64,000 bases of DNA from Leptotrichia sp. oral taxon 215 str. W9775 (GCF_000469505.1 NZ_KI272867.1:52071-116070); one strand, 5' to 3'. Counted from the stretch's first letter, positions 7,003 to 16,235 are shown. Program-made: numbers and translations. The notes: generated by a model from the letters alone, not told the origin.

Positions 7003-8451
7003 CTAAATCCTTACTTTCCTTAACATACTCACTACTTCCATATGTGGTGTCACGGGAAACATATCAACCGGGCAAACCTTCACAACTTCATAATCATTCT
7101 CCTGAAAAGTTATTAAATCCTGAACTAATGTTTTCGGATTACATGAAACATAAATTATATTTGAAACATCATACTTCAGAAGCTTCATTATAGTCTTTTC
7201 CCCAACTCCGGGTCTTGGTGGATCAAGAATTATAATATCAGGCTTTATTTCCTTTTCTTCCAGCTCGTCAAGTTTCTCAAATACATCCCCCGCAATGAAC
7301 TCTGCATTATCAATATTGTTTAATCTTGCATTTTCATTGGCTTTTCTGACTGCCTCTTCCACAAGTTCTATTCCATAAACTTTTTTAGCCTTTTTCGATA
7401 CAATCTGACCTATTGTTCCAGTTCCACTGAATAAGTCAAAAATAGTACATTCATTTGTATTCTCATCGACATTATCAATGTACTCCATAACTTTTCCATA
7501 AAGAAGTTCCACTCCATTAGAATTTGTCTGAAAAAAACTGTATGGACTTATTTTAAATTTCAGTCCAAAAATTTCTTCTGTCAAATCCCTTTCCCCGTAT
7601 AAAATAGTTTCACTTTCAGAAATAACCATATCTGAAAAATTATCATTAAATGTATGTAAAATTCCTGAAATTTTAAATCCGTAACTCAATTTTAGAGCCA
7701 GAAGCCCTTCCTTGAACATTTCCTGAAACTCCCTCTTCTGAGTTTCCTCGATTTCTGTAGTTGTTATAATATTTACTAAAATCTGTTTTGTAAATTCTGC
7801 TTTCCTTATTACAAGATTTCTGAAAAATCCTTTATGATCAAGTCTATGATAGAAGTCAAAACCTGTTTTTTTACAAAATTCATTACAGAAAATATATATC
7901 TGATTAAAATTATCATCCATCAGCTTAAGTCCGTCAACTTCCACAATATCGTGAAAACTGTTCTGTTTATGAAGACCAAGAATTATTGGGCCATCTTTTA
8001 CTGCATTTCCAAAGCTGAACTCCATTTTATTCCTATATTTTTCCGGCTTCGGACTTTTAACCGGTTCTTCAAAAATATATTCATTCTTAATAATTCTGTC
8101 CAGTTCCTTTTTGATATGCCCTGCTTTAATTTCCAGCTGTTCTTCATAAGTATAGTACTGATAGTTGCAGCCTCCATTTTGTCTTGCTTCATCATCATAA
8201 ATTGCATTTTTTCTTCCTGCAAAATCAATTATTTTACAATGTATCAGCTCATATTTATGACGTCTTTTCACAAAAATTCCTTCAACAATCTGGTCTTTTG
8301 CAGCATTTATATTTGTATATATTTTATTCTCATCGTAGAAGCCATATGCTCTGCCTTTTGTATCAAGATTTTCAATTTTTAACTGTATTAAATCCCCTTT
8401 TCTCAAAGGTTTCTTATTTAATTTCTCCATATTTTCCATTAATTTCTCCAT
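7003..8451 (-). CDS. TrmA/RlmD-family RNA (uracil-5-)-methyltransferase
   Basis: 482 aa; SAM-dependent 5-methylation of uridine in 23S rRNA or tRNA. An N-terminal TRAM domain (~residues 17-75) precedes the substrate-binding region. The Rossmann domain has IFDLFSGTGTIG near 335, ILDPPRPGVG near 410 and VSCNPKTL near 440, where Cys is the nucleophile; QTNSN near 300 is also diagnostic. Only one Cys (GGCNYQ) remains where Fe-S forms such as E. coli RlmD have four, so this looks like the cluster-less RlmCD/YefA type. The first ATG lacks a ribosome site; Met5 (8439) has GGAG at 6 bases and is the likelier start. It begins 3 bases after the aminotransferase stop. Its 3' end is duplicated at 5522-5580. 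Confidence 0.88.
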   Translation of the reverse strand: MEKLMENMEKLNKKPLRKGDLIQLKIENLDTKGRAYGFYDENKIYTNINAAKDQIVEGIFVKRRHKYELIHCKIIDFAGRKNAIYDDEARQNGGCNYQYYTYEEQLEIKAGHIKKELDRIIKNEYIFEEPVKSPKPEKYRNKMEFSFGNAVKDGPIILGLHKQNSFHDIVEVDGLKLMDDNFNQIYIFCNEFCKKTGFDFYHRLDHKGFFRNLVIRKAEFTKQILVNIITTTEIEETQKREFQEMFKEGLLALKLSYGFKISGILHTFNDNFSDMVISESETILYGERDLTEEIFGLKFKISPYSFFQTNSNGVELLYGKVMEYIDNVDENTNECTIFDLFSGTGTIGQIVSKKAKKVYGIELVEEAVRKANENARLNNIDNAEFIAGDVFEKLDELEEKEIKPDIIILDPPRPGVGEKTIMKLLKYDVSNIIYVSCNPKTLVQDLITFQENDYEVVKVCPVDMFPVTPHMEVVSMLRKVRI

Positions 8452-8454
8452 GTT

Positions 8455-9600
8455 TTATAAATTCATATATTTTTTCAATCTTTCAATTGCCTCTTCCAGT
8501 ATAGGAATATCGTGCACTATTGAAAATCTCACATAACCTTCCACCTGGAATGTTGACCCCGGTACAATTGCAAGACCTGTTTTTTCAAGTAAATCCAGTG
8601 CAAAATCCAAAGATTTCATATTTTGAAGCCTGTCTATATTTTCATATCCGGCAAAAATATAGAATGCTCCTTTAGGTTCAAGACATTTAAATCCCATTTT
8701 TTCCAGTTCATTCTTAAAATAATCAATCCTTTTTCTGTATATTTCAGAAACTTCCCTTCTGTCAGAACATTTTTCAAGAGCCGCCATTGCACCATACTGT
8801 GACAATGTGGAAGTACTTGTAACATTATACTGGCTTACCTTTTTCACCTGAAGCTGTAATTCAGGATTTGTGATTATATACCCTATTCTGTATCCTGTCA
8901 TTGAATGGGATTTTGAAAATCCGCTCACTATTATAAGCTGTTTTTCCAATTTTTCCCAATATTCTGCAAATGAAGTATATTCCTCAAAAACTATTGAAGC
9001 ATATATTTCATCACTTAAAAGGTATATTTCCTTATCTTTTAACAAGTCTGCGATTTTTTCCATTTCTTCCTTTGGTAAAGTTGTTCCTGAAGGATTATTT
9101 GGATTAGTCAGAATTATTAACTTAGTTTTTGGCGTTATATGTTTTTCAAGTATTTCTGCTGTCAGCTTAAATTCATTTTCCCTCAAATCAATGTATTTAG
9201 GCTCTCCCCCTGTCAATTTTATCAATGAACCATATCCCACATAGGCAGGGGTTGGCATCAGCACCTCATCACCTTCAGCAATTATAGCCTTCATTACTGA
9301 TCCCAGTCCTTCTGTAGACCCCACTGTCACTAGAACATTATCTAAAGAAAAATTCCCATTAAAATTATCATTATAAAAATCAGCAATTTTTTTACGTAAT
9401 TCAGGCATTCCACCTACTGGTGAATATTTAATCCTTGTATTTACTGCATGATATGCCACAGCCTCCTTCACTTCCTCAGGCACATCAATGTCAGGCTCCC
9501 CAATTGACATATTTATAGCATTGTCATATGTCTGCATTTTTTCATATATTTTTCTTATATCAGAAATTTGAATTTCTTTTACAATTTTATTTATATACAT
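8455..9600 (-). CDS. PLP-dependent class I/II aminotransferase
   Basis: 381 aa from the ATG at 9600, chosen because GAAAGGAAAG sits 6 bases ahead; the longer frame to 9648 has no such site. Fold type I motifs: SIGEPD near 32, KYSPVGGMPELR (small-domain start), LTNPNNPSGT near 175, LLSDEIY near 207, and VSGFSKSHSMTGYRIGY near 237, whose Lys forms the Schiff base. This is the aspartate/aromatic/methionine aminotransferase group; exact substrate is not decidable. Coupled to the methyltransferase gene downstream. Confidence 0.88.
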   Translation of the reverse strand: MYINKIVKEIQISDIRKIYEKMQTYDNAINMSIGEPDIDVPEEVKEAVAYHAVNTRIKYSPVGGMPELRKKIADFYNDNFNGNFSLDNVLVTVGSTEGLGSVMKAIIAEGDEVLMPTPAYVGYGSLIKLTGGEPKYIDLRENEFKLTAEILEKHITPKTKLIILTNPNNPSGTTLPKEEMEKIADLLKDKEIYLLSDEIYASIVFEEYTSFAEYWEKLEKQLIIVSGFSKSHSMTGYRIGYIITNPELQLQVKKVSQYNVTSTSTLSQYGAMAALEKCSDRREVSEIYRKRIDYFKNELEKMGFKCLEPKGAFYIFAGYENIDRLQNMKSLDFALDLLEKTGLAIVPGSTFQVEGYVRFSIVHDIPILEEAIERLKKYMNL

Positions 9601-9806
9601 AATCTTTCCTTTCATAGTTAAAATACTGTTATTTCTATATTCTATCATATTTTATAACTAAAAAACAGTTATGTATTACTTTTTATTTGAAAATTTTAAA
9701 AATTTCATTGTAATATACATATTTTTTTGATAAAATCTATATGTAGCTCTTTCGATTTTTAACATGGGTTATTAGATAAAAAATTTAACATTGAAAGGAT
9801 AATATA

Positions 9807-10553
9807 ATGAATGAAAATAAGGAACAATCAATAAACTTAAATATAATATTCAAAATAATTTATAAAAATATTTTTCTTATAGGACTAGTTACTGTTCTTA
9901 TGGCTGGGCTGGCAGGTTTTTATGCCTTTACAAGCAAATCCTTTAAAAGCGAGATTATTTTATACGGAAACGACAGGGTTTTAAGTGAAATTGGGGAAAA
10001 TTCCCAGTATTCATTAAATTCCTTCGACTTCTTCAGATTTATACAAAAAAATTCAAAAACATTAACAAATACAAAGCTTCCTGAAGAAAAATTTTTGAAG
10101 GAAATGTCAAAAAAGCTGACAGCACAGACAGAAACAGGAGACCCTACAGTTAAGGTTAAATTTTCCAATTCAAATAAGATTGAAGCAGAAAGCTTTTCAG
10201 AGGAATATGCCAACCTTGCTGCAAAATACCTTGCTACAAGGGAAGATGACTTTTTAGATAAACAGATTAAACTGCTGGAAGAACAATATAATTTTATGGC
10301 AAATAACGTTGATTTAAGAACAACTAAAGATTCATTGAGTGATACTCTTGTTTCAAGACTTGCATATTACAGACTTTTGAAAAGTGATACTTCACCGCTT
10401 GTAAAACTTGTAAATATAAACGTAAAACCTGCATTAAATAAAAAGTTTGTTCTGGCAGGTGGAATTTTTGCAGGATTATTTTTAGGAATTTTAATTGCAT
10501 TTATTAAAGAATTCTCCAAATCACTGGATTGGAAAGATATAAAATCAAAATAA
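9807..10553 (+). CDS. Wzz/chain-length-determinant-like membrane protein
   Basis: 248 aa. Two membrane segments (residues ~20-42 and ~215-235) enclose a large extracytoplasmic domain with coiled-coil character (~100-180). This is the polysaccharide co-polymerase (PCP/Wzz, PF02706) architecture that sets glycan chain length. AAAGGA precedes the ATG. Its stop is 19 bases from the PTS gene, so the two are probably co-transcribed. No glycosyltransferase or Wzy/Wzx gene adjoins, which is unusual for a Wzz protein. Confidence 0.65.
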   Translation: MNENKEQSINLNIIFKIIYKNIFLIGLVTVLMAGLAGFYAFTSKSFKSEIILYGNDRVLSEIGENSQYSLNSFDFFRFIQKNSKTLTNTKLPEEKFLKEMSKKLTAQTETGDPTVKVKFSNSNKIEAESFSEEYANLAAKYLATREDDFLDKQIKLLEEQYNFMANNVDLRTTKDSLSDTLVSRLAYYRLLKSDTSPLVKLVNINVKPALNKKFVLAGGIFAGLFLGILIAFIKEFSKSLDWKDIKSK

Positions 10554-10572
10554 TAAACTATTAGGAGGAATT

Positions 10573-12405
10573 ATGAAAGATAAAGCTTCCAGTAAGCTTG
10601 AAACAATGGGAAAAGCTTCAATTTTTCCTATATCATTGCTACCTCTTGCCGGACTTTGTCTGGGATTGGGAACGTTATTTACAAACGCTTTAAACATTAA
10701 GATATATGGCCTTCAGAATATTTTGGGAAAAGTATATTTTGTCGGTAATACTCTTACAGTAACTAAAACTACGGCATTATATGAATTTCTGATTATTTTG
10801 TCAAAACTTGGAAATATAATTTTTTCAAATCTTCCTCTGCTTTTTGCAATTGGAACAGCATTTGCATTTACTAAATATGAAAAACCTACAGCAGCACTTA
10901 TGGGAGGAGTATTTTTTCTGATTATGCATCAGACAATTAACGGCCTCTTATCTACAACTATAATTCCAGGTGTTCCGCTAGTAGCTGACACTCCTGAAAA
11001 TCCATATGCAATGCTTATGGCAGGACAAAGTGTCATACTTGGAATACAGTCACTGCAAATGGGAATATTTGGAGGAATTGTTGCAGGCCTTATGACTGCA
11101 GGAATACATAGCAGATATTGTAAAATGAAATTATATTCAAATATGAATTCTCTTTCTGTTGCAGAATTCTTTAAACTGTCGAAGCTTCCGGCACTACTGA
11201 CTGTAATATGTGCCATTTTTACCGGAGTTGTTTCATATATTGTATGGCCACTTGTTCAAACGGGAGTTGCTAATTTAGGATTTTTTATAAAAAATACAGG
11301 ATATGTTGGAACCTTTCTATTTGGCTTCATTGAAAGAATACTGATGCCTTTTGGGTTACAAAATGTCTTCACTCTTCCCCTCATGTATACAAAAACAGGA
11401 GGAGAAATGATTGCAAGAGGAACTTCTATTCAAGGATTTCAGAATATGTTCCTACATCATCTTACTGATCCTGCTACAAAGAAATTTTCCGTTAATTATA
11501 CAAGATTTATGACAGGAAAATACTTATTTATGATGTTTGGATTGCCTGCCGCTTCACTTGCAATGTACAATGCGGCTTCAAAGGATAGAAAGAAATTTAT
11601 AGCTGGTTTACTTTTTTCAGTGGCACTTGCTTCATTCCTTGTTGGATTTACTGAACCACTTGAACTGCTTCTTCTGTTTACTGCACCATTGTTATACCTA
11701 ATACATATTATTCTTGCAGGACTTTCATTTGTGACGATGCATATTATGAATGCTGCAACAGGTGTATCATTTTCTGGAGGACTGGCAGATTACTATTTAT
11801 TTGGAGTATTACAAGGACAGGCAAAAACAGGATTTACTTCTATTATTCCTTTTGGAATTGCCTATTTCATAATTTATTATCTACTATTTAGAATTCTTAT
11901 TTCAAAGTTTAATTTAAAAACCCTTGGAAGAGAAAATATAGTGCAATATGATAAGGAAATTAAAGTAGAAGAAATTATTCCAGCTGTAGATACTGTTACT
12001 GTTAGAAAGCTTACTGAAGAAGAAATTAAAGCTGACAGTAGTCTTACTGCTGAAAATAAAGATAATGAAAATACGACTGATGAGTCTAATAAAACTTCTG
12101 AAGAAAATTCAGAAAAATCTGAGGAAGAAATTTCTGAAGAAAAAAATATTAGGGAGCTTGAAAAAACTGAAGCAATCCTCTTTGCTCTTGGAGGAAAAAG
12201 AAATATAATAAATATTGATAACTGCTCTTCCAGATTAAAACTGGAAGTAAAAAATTCTTTATTTGTTAACGATGCAGCACTGAAAATTACCGGTGCACTA
12301 GGAGTTATAAAAAATAAGGAAAATGTAGAAGTGATTTATGGTCCTGCTACATCAGATATAAAAACAAGACTGGAAGAATATTTAAAAACAGACAATAATG
12401 CATAA
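10573..12405 (+). CDS. PTS sugar transporter EIICB, glucose/maltose/GlcNAc family
   Basis: 610 aa; ribosome site TAGGAGGAATT. Residues ~1-445 are the multi-pass EIIC domain, with the family patterns PLLFAIGTAFAFTKYEKP, FIERILMPFGLQN and VGFTEPLELLLLFTAPLLY. A Glu/Ser/Lys-rich linker (~460-530) leads to a C-terminal EIIB domain, where NIDNCSSRLKLEV holds the phosphorylated Cys near residue 554. There is no EIIA domain, so phosphate must come from an EIIA elsewhere. The sugar is not readable from sequence. The long acidic linker is a local feature. Confidence 0.9.
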   Translation: MKDKASSKLETMGKASIFPISLLPLAGLCLGLGTLFTNALNIKIYGLQNILGKVYFVGNTLTVTKTTALYEFLIILSKLGNIIFSNLPLLFAIGTAFAFTKYEKPTAALMGGVFFLIMHQTINGLLSTTIIPGVPLVADTPENPYAMLMAGQSVILGIQSLQMGIFGGIVAGLMTAGIHSRYCKMKLYSNMNSLSVAEFFKLSKLPALLTVICAIFTGVVSYIVWPLVQTGVANLGFFIKNTGYVGTFLFGFIERILMPFGLQNVFTLPLMYTKTGGEMIARGTSIQGFQNMFLHHLTDPATKKFSVNYTRFMTGKYLFMMFGLPAASLAMYNAASKDRKKFIAGLLFSVALASFLVGFTEPLELLLLFTAPLLYLIHIILAGLSFVTMHIMNAATGVSFSGGLADYYLFGVLQGQAKTGFTSIIPFGIAYFIIYYLLFRILISKFNLKTLGRENIVQYDKEIKVEEIIPAVDTVTVRKLTEEEIKADSSLTAENKDNENTTDESNKTSEENSEKSEEEISEEKNIRELEKTEAILFALGGKRNIINIDNCSSRLKLEVKNSLFVNDAALKITGALGVIKNKENVEVIYGPATSDIKTRLEEYLKTDNNA

Positions 12406-12411
12406 TAATCA

Positions 12412-12569
12412 ATAGAAAATAAGCTATCTCAAAAGTTGAAAAATATAAATATAAATGTAATATATAAAAACCATATTTATTCTTTTACTGGAATTTCACT
12501 TGTACAAAACAGAAAATGAATTGTGAAATTCTAAATAATTCATAAATATGGTTTTTACATTATTTTCTA
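12412..12569. repeat. Degenerate fold-back element (copy C) / terminator
   Basis: Nested inverted repeats: TAGAAAATAA/TTATTTTCTA (12412-12421, 12560-12569), AAAACCATATTTAT/ATAAATATGGTTTT (12467-12480, 12542-12555) and GAATTTCAC/GTGAAATTC. The left part shares GCTATCTCAAAA-type sequence with 19701-19713 and 19999-20011. The core shares AAAACAGAAAATGAATT with the element at 19738-19977. It lies between convergent genes and overlaps the stop of 12560-12907. Confidence 0.65.
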
Positions 12570-12907
12570 ATTTTTTTTCTATACAGTAAAATTCCGATTA
12601 TTATAAAAAAGCTACTATATAGGGTAATAAAACCAAGATAAAAATCTCTATTTATCAATACAGCTACAAATACTGCTATTGAAATCAATATTAATATCAA
12701 TTTATTTATATCATGTAATATTCTAGCACATAAATATCCTATTAAAAGTGATATCATTGAATGAATAATAGTTGTAAGTAACCCTTCTCCATGCAAGCAA
12801 TAAGATAAATATACAGAAAACTTTAACAACTCTGCTTTTGCATGTAAAAAATAAAGAAATATAAAATAAATAGTTAATTTTAATATTAATATCATATTTT
12901 TCCCCAT
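12560..12907 (-). CDS. Small multi-pass membrane protein, unknown
   Basis: 115 aa with four likely membrane segments (~5-24, 46-64, 68-85, 90-108) and a basic C-terminal tail (RKKIRK). Two possible starts (Met1, Met5) lie within 12 bases; both have only weak ribosome sites (GGTG or GGGG). It follows the nucleoside hydrolase gene by 15 bases and may be co-transcribed. No family recognised. Confidence 0.55.
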   Translation of the reverse strand: MGKNMILILKLTIYFIFLYFLHAKAELLKFSVYLSYCLHGEGLLTTIIHSMISLLIGYLCARILHDINKLILILISIAVFVAVLINRDFYLGFITLYSSFFIIIGILLYRKKIRK

Positions 12908-12922
12908 ACTTACACCATAAAA

Positions 12923-13864
12923 TTAGTACAATTTTATTATTTCATATAGAAGATTCCAGAATTTTTCCAGATTAATTTTCTTTCCTGCCATAATAACATT
13001 ACCTTTTTGATTTCCTGTATTTTCACAGTTACAGCTGCTGCACACTGTCTGACCATACTTTTCAGAATCTTTGATTTCAACTCTACATTCTACTTCTTCA
13101 ACTTCAACGATACTTTCATCAATTATATAAGCCAATGTCACAACATCATGTAATGTATGATAGATAAAATTCCCATTTTCATCGTATCTTTTTGGAAAAT
13201 GCAGCCCTTGATATAAGAAGTCACTTGCCTTTGTATTTGTAGCCTGAATTTTATTTACAATTTCAGCATCAGGCATTGTTTTATTTGTAACATCAAGCCC
13301 CATCATTACAATTGGCACTCCTGATGAGAATACAATGTGAGCCGCTTCAGGATCGGCATATATATTAAATTCAGCATAAGGAGTATGATTTCCGGCACCA
13401 CAGCTTCCACCCATAAGAACTATTCTTTTAATTTTCCCTTTTATTTCAGGCTCAAGTCTCAATGCCATTGCAATATTTGTCAAAGGTCCAACAGGAACAA
13501 GCGTAACTTTTTCTTCACTGTTCAAAAGAGTATCTACTATGAAATTCACTGCATGCTTTTCTTCAATCTTTCTTTCTGTACCAGGTAATTTTATCCCATC
13601 CAGACCTGTTTCTCCATGAAAATCACTTGCAATAATCTGGTTTCTCAGAAGCGGACCTTTTACTCCACCATACACACGTGTTGTATCAAATTTAAAATAA
13701 TCGCATATTCTCAATGCGTTATTTGTTACATTTTCATAAGTCTGGTTTCCTGCAACTACTGTTATTCCTAATAAATCCAATTTTTCATGTAGTCCTGCCA
13801 CCATTATTGCAATCGCATCATCATGTCCCGGATCGCAGTCTAAAATTATCTTTTCTTTTGTCAT
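12923..13864 (-). CDS. Nucleoside hydrolase (Rih/IunH family)
   Basis: 313 aa; hydrolyses the N-glycosidic bond of ribonucleosides to base plus ribose. The N-terminal calcium site LDCDPGHDDA (residues 8-17), LVPVGPLTNIA near 122, the AEFNIYADPEAA substrate loop near 165 and the late TLHDVVTLAYI His-Asp near 237 are all present. A Cys-rich patch (CSSCNC) near residue 272 is unusual for the family. Base preference cannot be fixed. Ribose released here could feed the ribokinase encoded at 18704-19624. AAGGAGAGAGG precedes the ATG. Confidence 0.9.
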   Translation of the reverse strand: MTKEKIILDCDPGHDDAIAIMVAGLHEKLDLLGITVVAGNQTYENVTNNALRICDYFKFDTTRVYGGVKGPLLRNQIIASDFHGETGLDGIKLPGTERKIEEKHAVNFIVDTLLNSEEKVTLVPVGPLTNIAMALRLEPEIKGKIKRIVLMGGSCGAGNHTPYAEFNIYADPEAAHIVFSSGVPIVMMGLDVTNKTMPDAEIVNKIQATNTKASDFLYQGLHFPKRYDENGNFIYHTLHDVVTLAYIIDESIVEVEEVECRVEIKDSEKYGQTVCSSCNCENTGNQKGNVIMAGKKINLEKFWNLLYEIIKLY

Positions 13865-13914
13865 AGCATCCTCTCTCCTTCTCTAAATATATTTTTTATT
13901 TGAATGTTTTGTTA

Positions 13915-14934
13915 CTATCTTTGGCTTCTTTTTATCATAAAATCAACCTCAGCATTAGCATTTATAGGTATAATCTGAATATCGGGATTCTTATTTATAT
14001 AAACTCTGAAAATCTCATCTGCAAATGCCTGACCTATTATATCCACTTCAGAAAAATCTAAAAATATTATTCTAAACTTTTCAGCATTTAACAATATTCT
14101 TCTTGCCTGCGAACGTGACATGAAAGACTCACCCATATATTCTTTTGCCAGATATACTGTTATTGTTGTCTTATCAAAAACATAGTTATCATCTGTGTAT
14201 TCCTGAAATACTTGAAATGTTGTTCTTTCAGTATTTTTATCTAAAATAAATAAAACACTTGTTCCTTTTATTTCATTATCAATATTCTCAATTTTTTGAA
14301 AATTATATAAATTATGAGCATTTCCTGTATAAAATTCTTTATCAAAAGACTTTATTTGAAAAAAGTCTACTACTTTAGACGTAAAAAATATTCCTTCTCC
14401 ACTATGATTTTCAGCATCTGAAGTTAATTTCCCTTTTTGTAATTCAAATATTGCCTGATTTTCATTTTCCAGATTATGATCTTCTTTAATTTTTCTGAAT
14501 ATACCTATTCCATTATCTTCAATATATACAAATATTCTTTTATAATCTTCTGTATAAAAAATTGTTATCTCATTTCCACTTGAATGCTCAATAGCATTAT
14601 TTAACATCTCTGTAAATGTATAATTTAGAATATGTCGTATATTTTCTTTTTTATCTTTTTCATATTCAGAAATAAATTCATTATAAATAATATCTTCTTC
14701 TAAATCTTTATTTTTGTACTTTTTCAGTTCATTAACATAAAATTTTAACTGATATTCATTTTTTTCACTTTTTTCAATTATATTTTCTTCTAAAAGCCCC
14801 TTAATGTATTTTGATACTGTTTGTCTACTGACTGGATATTTTTCAAGAACTTTCTTATAAGGATTTTCTCTCATGTCAATGGTATCTATAATGAATTTTT
14901 TTATTTCTTCTCTATGCTCTTTACTAAAACCCAT
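13915..14934 (-). CDS. wHTH - GHKL ATPase - STAS-like (DUF4325) regulator
   Basis: 339 aa with three parts. Residues 1-60: winged helix (KYPVSRQTVSKYIKGLLEE). Residues ~95-240: histidine-kinase-type ATPase with N box EMLNNAIEHS (109-118), G1 DNGIGI (140-145) and G2 GEGIF (179-183), but no phospho-acceptor His domain, resembling anti-sigma-type kinases. Residues ~255-335: alpha/beta domain resembling the STAS-like DUF4325 (IIFLDFSEVDIIGQAFADEI). A single chain could therefore bind DNA, bind ATP and carry its own STAS-like partner. A perfect TTAGGAGGT ribosome site, a strong promoter and a palindromic operator lie upstream. The regulated genes are unknown. Confidence 0.78.
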   Translation of the reverse strand: MGFSKEHREEIKKFIIDTIDMRENPYKKVLEKYPVSRQTVSKYIKGLLEENIIEKSEKNEYQLKFYVNELKKYKNKDLEEDIIYNEFISEYEKDKKENIRHILNYTFTEMLNNAIEHSSGNEITIFYTEDYKRIFVYIEDNGIGIFRKIKEDHNLENENQAIFELQKGKLTSDAENHSGEGIFFTSKVVDFFQIKSFDKEFYTGNAHNLYNFQKIENIDNEIKGTSVLFILDKNTERTTFQVFQEYTDDNYVFDKTTITVYLAKEYMGESFMSRSQARRILLNAEKFRIIFLDFSEVDIIGQAFADEIFRVYINKNPDIQIIPINANAEVDFMIKRSQR

Positions 14935-14954
14935 ATATTTACCTCCTAATTTAA

Positions 14955-15000
14955 AACATGTAAACTTTAAAAAAAAAAATCTTTATTAAGTTTACATGTT
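14955..15000. promoter_or_regulatory. Palindromic operator in front of the wHTH regulator
   Basis: 13-bp perfect inverted repeat AACATGTAAACTT (14955-14967) / AAGTTTACATGTT (14988-15000), 20-bp A-rich spacer. The upstream arm directly abuts the -10 box, so bound protein would block transcription start. The gene's own winged-helix domain is the natural candidate to bind it. Confidence 0.7.
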
Positions 15001-15001
15001 A

Positions 15002-15030
15002 ATTATATCCTATTTCATATTAGAAGTCAA
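15002..15030 (-). promoter_or_regulatory. Promoter of the wHTH-ATPase-STAS regulator
   Basis: On the minus strand: TTGACT (15030-15025), 17-bp spacer, TATAAT (15007-15002). Near-consensus and overlapped downstream by the operator. Confidence 0.8.
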
Positions 15031-15091
15031 TTTTTATTCCTGATTCATATAATAGAAATTAGGATATTGCCTACTAATTTGTCAAATTTTA

Positions 15092-15760
15092 TTAAATATA
15101 TTTACTTCCTTCTTTTATACTTAATTTTGCCATTTTATCCTTATTTTTTTCAATAAAATCTCTTACCCACTTGGGATTTGTCTTACTGTAATCCCTTAAT
15201 GCCCAGCCAATAGCTTTGTTAATAAAAAATTCTGTCTGACCGAAATTATTTTTAATAATTTTTTCAAGCAGTTCCACATTTGTTTTTTCTTTTCTTAAAA
15301 GCTGGTGATCTATGGCTATTCTTCTAAGCCAGATATTTTCATCAGTACTCCATTGAAGGATAATATCATTTACTTTCGGATATTTTAGTGCTATTCCGCC
15401 TATAATCATGTCAAGACAGTCAATTGTATCCCACCATGACTTGGAAAGAGAAAGTGCTTTCAATTTTGGAATATCCTTATCAGTTAAAATGTTCTTCACT
15501 GCCTGTAGATAATCAAGTGCCGAGTATTGTAGTTCCCTATATTCATTTTTCCAGCAGTTATTTATAAAATCCCAGTCTATTTTTTCAGATTTTTCCTGTT
15601 CTTTTTTATATTCCTTAAAAAAAGCTCTAAATATTTTTCTTCTTTCAGGAGTTCTAATTCCAATATGTTTAAACTTATTAAGCATGTAGGCTGACATTTT
15701 TTCTGCCTGTTCTTCATTTCTATAATTTAACATTTCAGCGTATAACTTTTCATAGTCCAT
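15092..15760 (-). CDS. alkD: DNA alkylation repair protein, AlkD-like glycosylase
   Basis: 222 aa, built of HEAT-like helical repeats without a signal peptide. Family hallmarks are LSLSKSWWDTIDCLD near residue 105 (Trp-Asp active site), NIWLRRIAIDHQL near 147 and the C-terminal EFFINKAIGWALRDYSKTNP near 185. Known role: excises 3- and 7-alkylpurines. AGAGGATAAAAAAC lies before the ATG. It stands upstream of the regulator's promoter, separated by a weak hairpin near 15055-15080, so it is probably not in that transcription unit. Confidence 0.9.
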   Translation of the reverse strand: MDYEKLYAEMLNYRNEEQAEKMSAYMLNKFKHIGIRTPERRKIFRAFFKEYKKEQEKSEKIDWDFINNCWKNEYRELQYSALDYLQAVKNILTDKDIPKLKALSLSKSWWDTIDCLDMIIGGIALKYPKVNDIILQWSTDENIWLRRIAIDHQLLRKEKTNVELLEKIIKNNFGQTEFFINKAIGWALRDYSKTNPKWVRDFIEKNKDKMAKLSIKEGSKYI

Positions 15761-15827
15761 GTTTTTTATCCTCTTAGATTAATATTTTTAATTTATCAAT
15801 ATTAAATAGATTATTTTGACTCTTAAT

Positions 15828-16235
15828 TTATTTCTTTACTTCCTTCAGTTCAAATGCTCCAAAATAAATCAAAATAGCAATTTCTATCATAGTTATTGAA
15901 ATTACTACAAAAGCTCTGTTTATGTTTTGCATAATAATTAACTGCGTCATAATACAATGAAAAAGAGACAAGATTAACCAGATTTTATAATGAAGCGTTA
16001 TTTTATATTCCTGTGTTTCTGAATTTACATCTATAATTTTCTTTGGTGATTTTTCAAAAAAGCTATTGTACACTTGAATAGTCTGTTTACCATAATCCAT
16101 TGCAATTTCATTTTTCACATTAGGCATTATATCTTCTGTTCTTTCATCATTTATTCTCAGTTTATAGATTTTTATATTTTTCCTTGCTACTCTGGATCTT
16201 AGAATATTTTTAGATTCTACAATAATTTTAGGCAT
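15828..16235 (-). CDS. Hypothetical membrane-anchored protein
   Basis: 135 aa. Residues 1-82 are a basic soluble part rich in beta strands (KIIVESKNILRSRV); two membrane segments follow (~83-102 and 107-126), ending in a charged tail. Not recognised. It lies 27 bases downstream of the yjjW-like gene and may share its transcript. GAAAGAAG is a weak ribosome site. Confidence 0.5.
   Translation of the reverse strand: MPKIIVESKNILRSRVARKNIKIYKLRINDERTEDIMPNVKNEIAMDYGKQTIQVYNSFFEKSPKKIIDVNSETQEYKITLHYKIWLILSLFHCIMTQLIIMQNINRAFVVISITMIEIAILIYFGAFELKEVKK

Noticed and set aside
7834..8382. 182-aa plus-strand ORF
   Set aside because: Lies opposite the methyltransferase coding region; hydrophobic antisense frame without ribosome site.
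9601..9648. 16-residue N-terminal extension of the aminotransferase
   Set aside because: The internal ATG at 9600 has AAAGGA at proper spacing and matches the family's usual start; the upstream ATG has none.
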